This document shows, piece by piece, positions 32,017 through 45,528 of a DNA stretch of 64,000 nucleotides. Origin of the DNA: Chalara sp. BL73 (lineage: Eukaryota > Ascomycota > Leotiomycetes > Helotiales); contig CAKJVC010000201.1 of assembly GCA_918026815.1 (NCBI GenBank), forward strand, positions 1-64,000, read 5' to 3'. The notes beneath the pieces were generated by a model that was not told the origin of the DNA, did no database searches, and saw only the letters and a program-made list of their open reading frames with translations. The position numbers and the translations under genes are program-made. Each line of letters begins with the position of its first letter. The stretch's first letter is position 1.

Positions 32017-32838
32017 TAATAATTTGGAAACTAGCGCTACCTCTGTAAGTTTTGACTCCATGACGATCTGCTCCCTAAGTTGTGCTGACATAACTCCCGT
32101 AGCCCACCAACGGAGCTGTTCATAGAAGCAATCCCACGGCCGTTCTTCACCAAACTCTCTATCCATTTTCGTTATGAGCACAAATACTATCATGATCCCG
32201 ACTGTAACCGATTCGTGACTCCCTTCTTGCCACGGCAAAGAAGAGCGGCCAGTGCCGACCAGTGTCCTATCAGAACCAACATCTATCAAGTCTGCAGAGA
32301 AGCTCACCAGATCTTCCAAGAGACATTCAGATTCACGCTAAACAGCGAGCAGTCCTTGACATCTGACAGCAAAGCGCCAGAGATCGTTCGCTTTGGGAAG
32401 AACACAATAATCAATATCGAGGAACTCTACGAGCTGGTGATATACCTGGAGAGCTGGGATGTCATTCACGTTCCGGTAGCGCACAACTTCTCCAGTATAA
32501 GAAATCTCTGTTTGCCGTTCGACATGCTTCTTGCGCACTGGCCAGACGGTAACCGTCATGTTGGCCCAAAGAGGGTAGCCGCTTTTCTTCACAGTTTCCC
32601 TGATCTGCGCTGCATTGGATACTCGCTCTACACATGGCCCGAGGGAGAGACTCTCAGGAAGGCGGAGTTGAGAGAGCTCCGAATCCTTTGCAGGTCAATG
32701 AATCGGCTTGCTAGGGCGCGTCCAACTTCGAAAAGATGGGTGCAAACCGAGGATTCAAAACAGACCTGGGATACCTATTTTACCACGCTCTACCCGCGAG
32801 ATGAAGGCACAAGATATATCGTCTACGAATTACTGTAG
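32017..32838 (+). pseudogene. 2EXR-domain gene, 3' part, downstream of the hAT element
   Basis: Continues the motif begun before the transposon: IIIWKLALPL at 32017-32044, then an intron (32045-32102, GT..AG), then PPTELFIEAIPRPFF and the body to the stop at 32836-32838. Counting one copy of the duplication, the two exon parts total 1062 nt, 353 codons plus stop, in one frame. The body has the CREAHQIFQE block usual after a 2EXR domain, where small Cys/Arg/Glu motifs follow. As it stands the gene is interrupted. The sequence on each side shows no decay, which fits a recent hit. Splicing of the whole element out of the transcript cannot be judged here. Confidence 0.82.
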
Positions 32839-34040
32839 GATTTAACTTACACGGGCGAACACGGTGGATCTAAATGGATTTCCGTTCTTCAGCGGGAGTA
32901 ATGGTGAGTTGCTATGTTGCATTATACCTGAGTATCTGCTAACTAGAGCTGAGAATCAGTTCGCAGGTCATACATATGCGTCCCAAATCTACCCACACCT
33001 TAAAACTCGAGCTTCCTAGTAGCAGAGGCAAACCTTCATATCCTGCACACGTCAATAACTACAAATCTGAGCCCGCAGGAAAGGCCCGCGAGCTAAAACC
33101 AGGGTAATATCCAGTAATTGCAATAAAAATATCAAGACTTCTTAATGCCGTCCGAGCTTAACACCATCAGCGTCCACGTCTCAAAATTCCAGCACCCACA
33201 GCACCCGCCCTGCGAAAAGAGCATTCAAACCATTCCAAAACTCCACAACCACCATCCCATCAACCCAAAAATCTACCCCTACCACCTATCTCACCCTTCC
33301 CCTTAACAACCCGTAACCCTTCCCCCCCCCCCCCCCCCAAACAAGCGACCCTTTCAAGATCCCCGAAAAATGCGAGGCAGGTGACATATGCAAGCCATAC
33401 CGAGCCTCCCCGGAAGGAGAGCGGCACCGGCAAAGCAAGCGCAAAAGGCAGCATCGTGCACCGTATCAGCGAGGCATCGGGGGCCGCTTCAAGGCTCGCT
33501 CTGCCTTCTTCGCAAGCCGCAAGTACGGCGCGCGCTGAAGCAGGCAGCGGCGTTTGAAGCCAATACTTGCGGGTGCGCGAGCGCCTTGCTTTCCGTGGTA
33601 AAAGGCCGATTCGGGCGCTCACCTGGTACGCTCTTTTAAAGGATAGAACACACGACGCTTGATGGACTAATTCGTCTTTGGTGCGTCATGGTTCTAAACC
33701 CTATGGTCCGAAAGAGGTTATCTGAGACTTGGTGTTTGAGCAGGGGAAGATGGTGGGAAAGGCGGGTGAGAGATTTCTGGCAAATATGTCCTATGTATAT
33801 ATCTATATATAATTTCCATCGCTGTTCTGCATCTCTAATTTACAAATACCACCTGTTTCGTGTGGCCGTGATTCTGTGACCATATCCAGAATACCCTGGT
33901 CATAGCATCGCCATCGATGGCAGTCCTTCCTAGCATACTTATACAAGCAGAGTCATCACAGTGACTCTTGGGGTATCAGCAACTCTCTTCATTGCCTTTC
34001 ATTCGGTCATTAGCATCATATACCAACCCGTGGCGCTCAA
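32839..34040. other. Intergenic between the 2EXR gene and the NIPA gene 3' end
   Basis: Contains a 17-C run at 33322-33338. Antisense frames at 33260-33639 are open on both strands without family resemblance, probably a by-product of local GC content. Confidence 0.45.
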
Positions 34041-36320
34041 TCATATAAACGCCCCACCATCGTTCTGATCATCCCTTCGATACGATGACTTTGCTCTCCC
34101 TTTTGCATCCCCACCTTGGGCATCCCATTTCCTTTTCTGCCTCTGATAGTTCTCCTCATCATCAACACTTCCTCCTAGCTCCAGGTCCTTTGTATCCCTC
34201 CGTTTCGGCGGCGTCAAATCTCGGGGCGGTCCTCGATCAGGGCTCTGGCTTTGTGCTCTTGGCAGTTTATCTTCTACGGACCAATCATCATCGTCATGCT
34301 CATCATCATCGTCATCATAATCAGGTGTGCTTTCTTTACCTGTTCGTGTATCTCCCTTGACCAGGCCAAGCCTCTCTTCCTCCGTAGCACCCTTAGATGC
34401 AGCACTGTTTTTCCGCGTGCTCATGCCTTTGCGGATGATGGGCGATCGGGATTGTGCGATAGGTTCCTCGGGTGGAACAGGTGAGTGGGCGTGGTCGCGT
34501 CCTTTGCGGAAGACGTTCTGGAAGGAGAATTGTCGTCTCGCAGAGTGAGGTGGAGGCGTAGGCCCTTGGTCTCTCAGAGCGGCATGGGGATGCAGACTAC
34601 TCCCTTGGCTACCGGTGCGCTCAGGATCGAGGATTGTAATATGACGCTCGCCAGCTGCGCCTTCATACTCGGTCTTGCCATATGGTGTCAAGTACGGCTT
34701 GCTTCCTTGATCATGAGTATAATATGACCCGTCCGTGCGGCCATAGCTTGGTATAGATATTTGGGTGAGAGGGACAGGATGCATCGGGCTTTGCATGTCG
34801 CTCTGACCACTTGTGCTTGTTACAGTCCCATGACGGCTTGGCGTCATGATTGATCGAGCACGTGTAAAGAGGGAAACGCTTGTATTGCGTCTTTCCCTTT
34901 CCCTTTCTCTTTCCTCGTCGGAATCGGTGTCTTCTGGGAAGTGAGACATGCCAAGAGGTGGGTGCGGTGTTTCTTGATATGGCGGGAATGGAGTTGAGTT
35001 TCCTCTAGATCGCAGACTGTTCGTGCCTATAGTCGTTCTCCGTCTCCGTAGTCCATCCCATTCGAATTGCTCATTTTCTCCAATAGGAAGAAGATCTAGT
35101 TGTTTTTCGTCATGAATTCTCTTTAATTCTTCGATCTCTTTCTTTTGTCGAACTGTGGAGAGTCTTCGGACGATCGCCGCAGTCCCTCGAATGGCATCAG
35201 CCTTTGGTTCGGATTCGGGTTGCTCTTGCTCGGCAATGGTTCGGACTTGGTCCAGGTTGCCAGCGAAGACTGCGGTATCTGGGACATCCTTGGCAGACTT
35301 GGAGAGCTGGAGGAGGACGACTCCCGCACAGATAGTGAAGAAACCCATAACGACCGTTATGATAGAGGTCACGGTTCCTTTGAAGCCCCTGAATAGGATA
35401 GCGGAAGTGATTATCGTGGCACTCGTAAAGAAGACATAGTAAGTTGGCGTTACTAACGAGGCATTGAAGATATTGAGTGCTTTCTGTAAGATATTAATGC
35501 ATGAACGCTAAAAACCCAATGGGAAAAAACCTACATTTAAATAGACGATCTCTGTCAATAATGTGACGATGACGAAAACGAACAAAACGTAGAGGAACCA
35601 TTGGTCATACTGCTTTGTGCCCTGAATCTGTGCAATGATTGCTGAACCAAGCCCCTGTGTCGCTACAACACTGAGACCTCCGATCAGACTACAGATGGAC
35701 AAGTATACCAACATGGACTTCTTGCCGTACCGCGGGCCTGCCCAGAGTGCGGTAAAGATAGAGCCCACGATGATTACTCCAGCATAACTCAGGAACCCTG
35801 GGGCAATGACGAAGTCCTGCATCTCTTGGATATTTGCAACGGCAGATTCGCTAGGAGCGTTCATCACAATTGTTACTGATCCAATAATGCACAGGAAACA
35901 CCCAACCATTCCCACCATGCTGAGTCGTTCCTTGAGAAATATGGCAGAGAGAATGGCGGTAATCACCACGGATAGAGCACCCATTGGCGTAACTAAAATG
36001 GCATCGACGAAAGCATATGCGACAAAGTTGCACACCTCTCCGATAATCATCAGGGTCATGCCTCCCCACCAGTACCAATTCTTGAGATATCCATATCCTT
36101 CGCCTGCCACCTCGTCATATTTGACATTGGCCTTCAATAATCCAACCTTTTTCAACACGAATGATATTCCAATAAAGACACCGGAAGCAATGGCTAGTGC
36201 AATTCCAACTGCTTTAAAAATGGGAGGACGAGACTGCTTCAAGGGATTGTGGGATTCGGTCTCGTTCGCTCTTGCGTATATCAGATGTGCCGTCGCGAGC
36301 GTATGTCCAACTTGATCCAT
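34041..36320 (-). CDS. NIPA-family magnesium transporter
   Basis: Two exons (36320-35535 and 35483-34041, intron 51 bp) give 742 aa. The first 340 residues are the NIPA (DUF803) fold with about nine membrane helices: GIALAIASGVFIGISFVLKK, EVCNFVAYAFVDAILVTPMG, ALSVVITAILSAIFLKERL, and after the intron NASLVTPTYYVFFTSATI. NIPA proteins move Mg2+ across the plasma membrane or early endosomes. The last 400 residues are a disordered cytosolic tail rich in Ser, Arg and Glu, with an ERERERERR run and an Asp run (DYDDDDDEHDDDD), longer than in animal members but usual for filamentous fungi. The start is the only ATG upstream of the first helix. No lesion was seen. Confidence 0.92.
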
Positions 36321-39300
36321 GATGGCCGATGTTCACTGGCGGATGCCCGCCGGGAGAGCGCGGAGGTTTGTGGTGCTCAGCAGGCGTAGGAATGCTCTCA
36401 GCCTTGTGGTTGAAGCCGTTCGGAAAGGCTGTGATGATGCTGCTTCGGCGGTGGTTCTTGGTGTTATAATGGGGGCCGCATATAGTTTCTGTAGTTATAT
36501 AAACCGAGGGGTTATATGTTTGCACGGGATGCGCCGGCGAGTTTTCAATTTTGTATATACAGATGGTGTTGGGCTCGGGGTTACAGATGGTCGTTCCTAG
36601 ACCTCGTTGAAACGGTTGCCGTGCGAGACGGTTTTTGTTTGGGATCTGTGCTTGAGCTGGGGGGCTAGGATTGTCGGCGCAAATCTAGGAAACAAGTGGG
36701 CTCGGAGATTGAGCCTCTGGATGGAGATTTGGTTTCCGAATACAAAAATCTATAATATCTTTTGACAAGTTCGGAATTTTGAAATGTTGACAGGTGAGGA
36801 GTGTAAGTATCTTTGCGGGTTGCGGGTCGCAGAAGAGCACACAAAGAGAAGTAAGTGATGGATGTTTCCCAACCCCACAGTTCCAGGGTAAGAAGAGATG
36901 CCCAGAGCCCAGGAGCCAGGGTGTGCCAGGCGGGTGTTGGCAGGTTGTCGCAATCAAGGAGAAGGCGGCTGTGCAGCGTGGAGGCAAATGTTGAATGTGA
37001 CTGGCTGCAGACCAAAGGCCAGACTCCAAGAATGGGTTTCTTGGGTGGCGGGTCGAGATTGATGTTCAGCTGAAGGGGGTACAGTACCGTATATGTACTA
37101 TATAGGATGTAAGTTGATGGTTAAGTGTGGGTTGCGTAAGTGTAGATAAGGGTGTGAGAGAGAGAGAAGCCAAAGGAATGATGGGATGGATTCACAGGAT
37201 ATGATCGATTGTGAATGTTCACGGTAAATGAGTACACTGCACAGTGATGAAATGCACCTCTTTATCAACGAGCTTGATCGGGCTTGCTCTTTTGCAAATC
37301 TTTACCCCCAAGATCTTCAAAGTTGGTTGTTGGTGACGCAGCACAACGAGCCGACACTCTTCCCCCCCTGGCCATGCTTTTTCCAGGGAAGGATTGGTAC
37401 GAACCCCCTCATCTAATTCAGGAACCGGGCTCTCCGATCTGCCAACAATTAATTAATCCTTTTATCGCTATCTATGTTTGGACGTTAAACCATTTTATTT
37501 TTAAATAAAACATCAAGTTGCTTTAATTCATTAAATAGTAAGTTCTATGGAAATTGTCTCACGAGCATACAATAAAGTGAGAGTAATAACCGTGTCCCCG
37601 AACCCAGACTCCCACCACATCAAACTTAGTTCAATCATCCCAACCATTTTCATGAAAAAACAGTGTTGCTTCCGAGGTTTCCATCTCCATCCTGTATTGT
37701 AGCGCAACCATCATCTCAAACGATCTTGTTGGTTGGGAACTTCTGAGACGATATGAGCTGGACTTGGCTGGGGGGTCCATTTCCTGTCATCCAACCATTT
37801 TCTGGGCTCTTCAGACCCCTTCCGACAATCCTCAACTGCTGTCACACCCAAACAACCGCCCACAGACAGTGATCTTTGTGACTGACGCACTGTGATCGAT
37901 GCTTCGGGTTTCATCTAGTCCTCGTTGAAAGAAATATTTTGGCGCCTGCATCTCTCTACTTTCACGTGGACTGCTGGCTATGGACAAGGATAATCTGTGT
38001 TTGAAGGTGCCTGGCTTGTGAATGATGAAGGGTTCCCCTCGATGCTTTGAAGGAGTGTGCCTGAAGCAGAGCCTCAGAGTCTTGAGAGCTTTCGCCATCG
38101 ATATTAGGTAAATGAAAGAGTTTGTATCACAAATATCTAGTTTTGACCACGTTATCGGCATTGTTTTTTGGTCATGCTTTTCTGTTTTTGGTTTCCTGCT
38201 TGCGCATCTTCACCAACTCCTGCTTTCGCTGCCTTTCTATTTACAACAAGCTATTAGTTTGCTTGCGTTCTTCAGAGGGAAGAGCGCTCAATTTCAATAT
38301 GTGACATGAGTTCTTTGCTTTTTGTAGGACTGTAGTTTTGTGCCGGTATGAATTCGGCCGGACTTCATCACCCTAGAATCTTTTTGCTAGAGGACTTAAC
38401 TCTTATACGAAGTCTAATGTTCCGCATTTGCTTGTACATATGATTAATGCCTTCGGGTTCAGGGCCAAGGGTGTTTTCACCATGCATTATAGTATGAACT
38501 TGCTCCTAGATTCTCCAAAGACAGGCGTTGCTATCGCCTGCCACGATGAAGCTTTCGAGGCACCCACCTCCATCACGAATTAAATCTTTAGAATCTTTAG
38601 TAGAATGGCTCCTACTCAGCCTTAGCAGAATGGCTGCGAGTTTAGCCCTGAAGATATGATGAAAATTCGATACTACCCCGCATCAGCTTCTGCATCCAGT
38701 ATATGAGTTTACTTGCCTACCTTGCAACGCAGCTTACCCTGCAGGCAATGTCATGGTGTATTGCACCATGGCATAGCCTTCATTAAATTTTTATAAAGCA
38801 CCGAGTCTCGCTTTAATCAAGGCAATCTGTTCCAGTAATCTGAACATTAATAACCCCATCATCCATCGTTAGTACCGTTGAAGTGTTGTTTATGTCCTAT
38901 TGGCTCATTGCACTTCAACCTGGAGTTTTCTCAATTCTTGAATTCTATGCCGGATCCGCGACTAGACTGAAGTACCTTCCACTCTGACTCGTCAGTGGTC
39001 TATTTGTGTTTAAGAATTCATCACGCTTTTCGAATATTCAAGGTATATGGCCTAGCATTGGTGTAACCCAATTGTAAAGCTTGCTAACATGATTTAGCTA
39101 AATGCTGACAATCGTCAGGCTCACGCCATGTTTACAATACCTTGGGGACCGCACGAAAGGGCGTTGAGTACGTCTGTGGCCAGTAATGACCTTACCATGA
39201 CAATTCGATGAATTTCTAATAGCAGCAAAAATTGAGCTGACGGGTAACCTTCTAGGCGAGGCTACCACGGCAGTTAATAGCCCGTCATCTGCACTTGAAA

Positions 39301-39350
39301 GGTCCAGCACTTCGGCTTCAATTAACAGTGGATATATAAGCAAAGAATCT
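36321..39350. other. 3-kb intergenic region between divergent genes
   Basis: NIPA runs left and the gene at 39351 runs right, so both promoters lie here. Short frames at 36665-37073 and 37711-38309 overlap on both strands and have no family resemblance. AT-rich patch at 37440-37560. Confidence 0.45.
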
Positions 39351-42300
39351 ATGAAATACACAGGCCCAAAACGGAAATTTTCGATACTGAAAGCGGACGC
39401 AAACACCCTTCGCCTAGTTGATCAAGAACAGATTTCCAGCCCTCACAAAATAGAGAACTCATTCAGTGTCGCAGACACATCTCTCGGAGATTATAGTGTC
39501 GATTTTATCGAGTATACAAGGGTTCTCAACAATGGATCTCATTTTCAAAAAGCGAAGGATCCGGCTATTCGTGCCATGTCAATCGATGAACTGTTTCGTA
39601 CAGCAAATAGCAACAATAGCAGACAGCCATCCAGTCCTGTCGATATTGGATCACCAACTAGGACTTATACGAGTTCTTCTACTGAAAGAAGTGGGAAATC
39701 TCGGCCAAGCACGATTGACACTATTATTCCCTCTCAAGAGAATTTGCAAGACGTCCCAGACCGGTGGATGAATATTGAGCTAGAAACAGAGAAATTCCTA
39801 CCAAATGTTATCCCGTCATGGAAGGTAAAAGAGAAGTCAACATTCGTCAAGGCTATCAAGTCTGCAATTAAGAAGACCAAGAAAGGAGTAAGTAGTCCCG
39901 AATCAATAAAGGACCCGTCCTAGGTATTCCAAACACTCTCAAGGCAGCCTGATTTCTGGCTCCGTCGTGAGCTGAAAGCCTGTTCATATTTTCCTAGCTA
40001 TTGAGTCCAAGCTTGTAAGGTGCCTACTGACACACGATTCTGTTAGTTTATCATACGTTTATTGCCTCAATTACAGACTGGCCAGGAAGAATTTGCCGAT
40101 GTACACATCAGGGATTACCGCGTTCGTACATGGCTACGTGGAACTACTTCAAAACCGCCGCTATCTATAACGAGTGATGGATCGTCTCCTATCGAGCAGG
40201 AGTTGCCTTATGCGGTCGAAAGCAGCATGCCAGAAATAGGTGGTGCAGAAGTATTTGAGTTGCCAGCCACCATAAAGCCAGCCGAGTTACCGGATCCCCA
40301 ATACGGCTTCAGCTTGAGGACTCAATCCTCCAATGTATCTCGTGAATTCAGTCTGCCTCCTAACTCGGACATGTGCTCTCCAATATCTCCCTTGTACTCC
40401 GATGTTAATCCAGTTGGAAGGTCCCCGCCAACAGGTTCTAACGATGTAGTCGCCCAATCGCCTGAACGCAAGTTCAGGACTCATGTATGCGAGTCTTCAG
40501 CCCCGAAGAAGAATCATCCAGATTCAGATTCGCCTCTCTTCAAACCCGGCCAATTGTTTATAGGACCAGAGCTCAGGCGGGAGTATTCATTCGCAGATTC
40601 TGAGCAGTTCTCAGTCAGAGCCAAAAGGGAGGAATCTTCAAGCTTAGAGTCTACTCCTTCTCCGTATCAAGGTGACAACACGGTACCCATCAAAGAAATA
40701 TCAATTCCTTCTTCAGAGGAGGCTATTGCTTTGACTTTAAGTCATCACGATTCTACAAAAGAAACCTTGTCTGGCTCATCAGCATATAAGCCAGAAATAC
40801 AGAAGGGTGCGGCCAATAGTGCCTCGCGAGATATCCCTTACAGGCCCCCAAGTTATGTCGCTTATAGTCACCCTACAGCTAGAATCTCAGATGTAGCTTC
40901 AGGCCAAATTATCGATACTTGTGGCGTTGATATGCGGGATAAGAAACCCAATTTAGAAGACACCGAGCGTAACAGTTCGTCATCCCTGCTCAACGGCGGT
41001 GATATTCGCTCGTTAATTGATGCCAATTTCAATGATCGTGTTAAGTTACATGAGCGAGCAATCACTGAAAATGCTCTAAATGAATTAGTCACAGACTCTG
41101 GGAACTCATTTTCTAGCCTTGAGGTCAATACCTCATCGGAAGTTTTGCGCAACAATAGACAGAGCCCAGTACTATCTGCGACTGCTGACGATGTGACCAA
41201 AACAGGAATAGCACGACCAAACTCCGTCAGAAGTAGACAACAACAGGCGTTTGCGAGAGTTGTCTTGCATGCGATTGCGGAATTCATTGCAAGCTCTATA
41301 AAATACCTCGTAGAAGCACAGACAATACAGAGACAGGTCTCGGGCGACCACATCCGAATTCGGTGGACTTGCGTATGTGAAAACACATTGATAGATAATC
41401 TCATCTCAAAGACTAACATAAGCAGAAATGTGGCATGGAACTTTTCGATGATTTTATTGAGAAACGTCCTGGTGCTGCTCTTCTTCTTGAGCAGCATTTG
41501 AACCGGCCGAGACACGTTACAGGAGATTCCAATGGGGAAAGTAGCTCAGGACCGAGCGGCAGCCTTGGTTCCTACCAATCATCATCCCGATCACAAACAA
41601 AATCCAACACTTCAATCTCTAGCAATACCGGTGACATTGGTACAGCGAGGCGACTTAGCAGCAATGCAACTTGTTCCCCTACTCTAGCTCAAAGCGAGGG
41701 GTCCGCGACCATAGACACGGGACCTTTCCCACTGCAACTGTGGCTACTAACCTGTGCTGAGAGGGAGAAGTTCACCACAAAGCTAGAACATCTAGACATG
41801 GATCCCAAAAGGATTCAATCAGACAAAGAACTAGCTCAACTGATAAAAACCCAATATTCAAAGCTGCGTTCCAGCTGGAAACAGATATTACGTCTTAGAG
41901 GGTTGCAAACTATTCGATTCGTACAGGTCAGTCTGATTTCTTCACCAGGGATAGTCTGCACCATCCTCTGACAGTCGCACAGTTTGAAGTCCACCGGTCG
42001 AAGGTAGTGGACATACGGAAATGTCCTGATCTCCCGGCTCTCAGTGATACCAATTATGACTTCCTCGCCAACGACATCATCCCTCCTGTGGGCGAACACT
42101 ACCTCATGCACCTCTTCCACCATCCCGAGGACTATGAAGATGAGCTCATAACGTACAACCGGCTGCCAAAAAAGCGTGGCTCCAGGCTCCGTATTGGCCA
42201 CAACGTTGACGTTGGAATAGGGTGGGGCATTCACCTCGTCGAAGGCTTTATGGCTCATAAAGTGTGGACCTTGTTCACAAGCCTGTTTCTGGTGTTGAGC

Positions 42301-42423
42301 CTAGTGTTTGCCATCACATGGGCACTTAAGAAGGGAGATGTGCAAGGCGCATTTGGAGTCGCGTCCTACGTTGGTGCTTTCTCGGTTCTGATCATCGGGT
42401 GCGGGACTGCATATCTGGAGTGA
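39351..42423 (+). CDS. Large Ser-rich fungal protein with C-terminal two-helix membrane domain
   Basis: Four exons (39351-39887, 40077-41372, 41426-41926, 41983-42423; introns 189, 53 and 56 bp), all joining in phase 0, give exactly 924 aa. The first 590 residues are Ser/Pro-rich and low in structure. Then comes the block RIRWTC-KCGMELFDDFIEKRPGA, split by an intron, which I recognise from a widespread Pezizomycotina family. The end has FVQFEVHRSKVVDIRKCPDL, GEHYLMHLFHHPE, a GIGWGIHLVEG motif, and two hydrophobic helices (about residues 868-890 and 900-920) joined by KKGDVQGAFGVASY. The role of the family is not known to me; NACHT or heterokaryon-type genes sometimes carry similar tails. The start is uncertain, as an earlier exon could exist. 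Confidence 0.75.
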
Positions 42424-43065
42424 GAGAAAGGTGTCCACCAAGACAGGGCCGTAAGACGCAGGACGCGTTAAGTAGAAGACGGTGGCAGGGGGCTGACGGA
42501 AGTAATGGTCTCTTTGTGCAGCGGACGACGAACAGCTCGCCGTCTTTGGCGTGCCCATGGGCCTTAGGGCGATGCTAGTAGACTCCCACTTAAAGATGGG
42601 CGCCATGCCGAGCTCAAACTGTGTAAGCGATTACTTCAACAGTCGATATTCCTGAGAAGGGATCGTCTGCTTACACTGGAGTCATCATGGACGAAATGTT
42701 CTGGAGAGGAGGGAGCATACAGAAGCCCGTTCCTCCGAGCAAGCTCACCGAACTGTGTGGGGATTGCCTCGTCAAGATCTAATGAAAGAGGTGTATATAT
42801 ATCTGAGGGTATGGCTTAAACTTGGAAGGGGTGTCAAGCGTGGAAGACCATCTTGTAATTACATCTGATCATTATTTGATTGCAGAAGAGCTGTTCTGCA
42901 GAGGTATATAGGTCCAAGGCTGCTAATAATGTGCACGGCAATGAAAACAGCCACGCGCTTTCCATCATACCTGCCTTCCTAATGCTCATATAATACACGC
43001 TAATAAGACGCCAGCTAAATATTCGTATGTACAGTGACGAAGTCGTAAAGTTATCATATCATCAG
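42424..43065. other. Intergenic between convergent genes
   Basis: 3' flanks of the gene ending at 42423 and of MAD1. Nothing coding or repeated was seen. Confidence 0.45.
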
Positions 43066-45528
43066 CTATCCCACCTGCAACGTCTTATCTCTATTCGCTT
43101 CCTCGTAAAATTCCAAAGTGAGCGCGGCAAGGAAACATGGCACGCTTCCACGCTCCTTGACCCAGAATGCAGTCTGCTCCGCGATTCTCTGTGCAAATGC
43201 ACTTCTTGGACCGCCAGACACCTTCATTGTGCCCTTCTCACCATCGAACTCGATGCTGTTCTCGTTGTCGCCTTGCTTCGGGTAGAGATGTGAGGTGACC
43301 GTGGTCTTGCCGCTCTTGAGAAACATGACGTTCCAGCCGAGCAGTGATATCACGACTTCGCGAAATTCGTTGATCTTGTCTGCGCAAGCGTTTCGTAATC
43401 GCTCGCGCATCTTCTTCTCGGATGCAAGAGCAGCCTGGATCTCCTTGACTTCGCGCTGCGCAGCCTCTAGCGTCGACATTGGAACTGTCTTGGCGGTCGA
43501 CGACCGCGTTCCGGGCTGTAGCTGCGCGAGGAGATCGGCGTTCTCTTGCCGCAGCGCATTCAATGTATCCATCTTAATAGCCTCGAAATCCGAGGTGGGA
43601 TTTGAGCGGAGAGAAAGAATTCGTGTCTTGTTCTGCTTGTTGGCAGCTGCGAGGTTCTCCTTTGTAACAGAGAGCTCGGTTTGTAGAAGCTTGACAGAGG
43701 CTTGAAGAGCGTTAAGCTCATCCTGTAGCTTGCGATTTTTGCGCGTTAGTTGACCGAGTCGCTCGTTGTCTTCTGAGTCGTCTCGAGGTCGCTTAATGCC
43801 GACTACTTCCACTGCTGGAGCGGGAACTGCCTCTCGAGATGATAATTCGTTCTGCAGAGTCTGAACTTCTTCTCGGTATTGATTAACCATATCATCAAGC
43901 TCTTGAATCCGCTTTTGCTTAGCTTCGTCTGCATTCTCAGCGTTGAAAGTGATATCTTCATCATCCATGGCTTTCAATTGTGCCCGGAGATATTCGACTT
44001 CCTTGATTGCAAGCGCCTTCTGCCTCTCGAGGCGTAGCTTTGCCTTGCCATCGCTTCCTCCACCGTTGCCGGCATTTGCCGACTTCAATTTCTCGACTTC
44101 GGCAACCAGAGCAGACTTCTCCTTCTCAAGCGTCTGGTTGATCACATCCCTCCCTGATAACTCTGCCTCTACAGCACCGAGCCGTTCTACAAGCACAGCT
44201 CTTTGCACGCGTTCCTCTATGAAAGCCCTGGCAAGTCCTTCTGGAGAGTCAAATTCAACTTCGCCATCAGCACCAGCTTGGCTCTGTAGATATGCCGTCC
44301 AACTTAATTTCTCGTCCTCAAGCCTCTGACGTTGAAATCGTGCTTCCTCAAGTTCGTTTTGTAAGTCGTCCATACGATCGACCTTCCGCTGCAGCGATCT
44401 TTTCTCTTCCTCCACAACCTCAATGCCTTTGTGGATCTTCTTGAAATGCTCCAACTCAGCACCCTGCTTTCTATTGAAGACCTCCAACTTTTTTATGTGT
44501 GCAACTTGCTCGCTAAGTTCCCGTTTGATTACACCAAGTGTTTCTGCATCCCCAGTCTGCGCTCTTAATCGTAGGACTTCGGCCTCTAATGCCCCATAAG
44601 CCGTCGTTTTATCTGTTAATTGTTGCTGTGCACTTTGCAAGAGTGTTTCTCGTCGATCAGAGTCTTGTTGCAATTCTTCGACAGTTCGTTGTAAAGCCTC
44701 GTTGCGTGTCTCTAACTCGGTAGATTTCCGCTCGAGAATACGTAAACCCTCCTCTCTTTCCGACTTAACATCCTCAATCTCCTCTTCTAGCGAACGCTTA
44801 TTTTCTTCAAAGTCTCGGATTCGTCGCTCAAGGGTAGCCTTCTCGCTAATTAATATGTCAATCTCTCTCTTCTCCAATTAAGAAACCTCAACCAAACAAT
44901 GTGCGATCGGTCAATGCTTACTTGGTCGCGACATCCCTGACTTCTGTCACCTCCTTTAAGAGCGCTTCGTATTGACGGATAGCCTTGGACTTCTCGGCTT
45001 CTGCAGCTTGACGTTGCTTAAAATCTTCCTCTCCTCTTCTTCGGGCTTCACGCAATTCGCTCTCATGTCTCAATTTCGCGAGTTCTTCTTCTTGCTTGCT
45101 GTTATCGATGGTGTATCGCAAGCTTTTAATTTCAGCCTTCAGGTCGTCGTTCTCCTTCCTCCGCTTCTCCGCTTCTCCATCGGGTTCTGCCGTTGGCGCT
45201 TCTCTCAAGCCTGCAGATGAGGTTCTTCCCGATTGTCGAAAAACACTTCCTCTAGAAGGCGGTCGTGTAGAAGTTTCTGCTCCGGTCAAAAAGTCGTAAG
45301 TCGGCTGGGTTGTGGAGGGGCGGGCGACACCAATCTATACGCAGGTATGTCAGAACTGCCCAAGGATCTCCAAAGCTGCTAATCACTTGAAGTATAAATG
45401 TTAGAACTGACTCTTGACGGGGCTTTGGCGACAGGCAGTCCGCTTCCAATGCTGGCGCGATGCCCCCCAATACTGATTGATGATCTCCTCCTGGCAGGCT
45501 CCTTATTCTGTGGCGTATGTGCCCTCAT
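43066..45528 (-). CDS. MAD1: Spindle assembly checkpoint protein Mad1
   Basis: Three exons (45528-45412, 45334-44922, 44866-43066; introns 77 and 55 bp) close at 776 aa. The N-terminus has the short block TQPTYDFLTG found in fungal Mad1, then STRPPSRGSVFRQSGR. From about residue 90 to 640 the protein is almost continuous coiled coil. The C-terminal globular head begins at RLRNACADKINEFREVVISL and has LLGWNVMFLKSG and a final LTLEFYEEANRDKT, the Mad1 C-terminal fold. Mad1 recruits Mad2 to unattached kinetochores and nuclear pores. The acceptor of intron 2 lies in a GAGA run (44867-44868), chosen because only it keeps phase. Diverges from TAM41 over a 0.8-kb shared promoter region. Confidence 0.9.

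Noticed and set aside
28206..32116. ACGGAGCT found on both sides of the transposon and first taken as the 8-bp duplication
   Set aside because: The sequences inside it do not form inverted repeats. GCTTAGGA is directly adjacent to matching CAGTG ends, and the second ACGGAGCT simply encodes a second TEL in the host protein.
33260..33639. Antisense pair of frames of 83 and 120 codons
   Set aside because: Both strands are open and neither reads as a known family; the poly-C run lies inside one of them.
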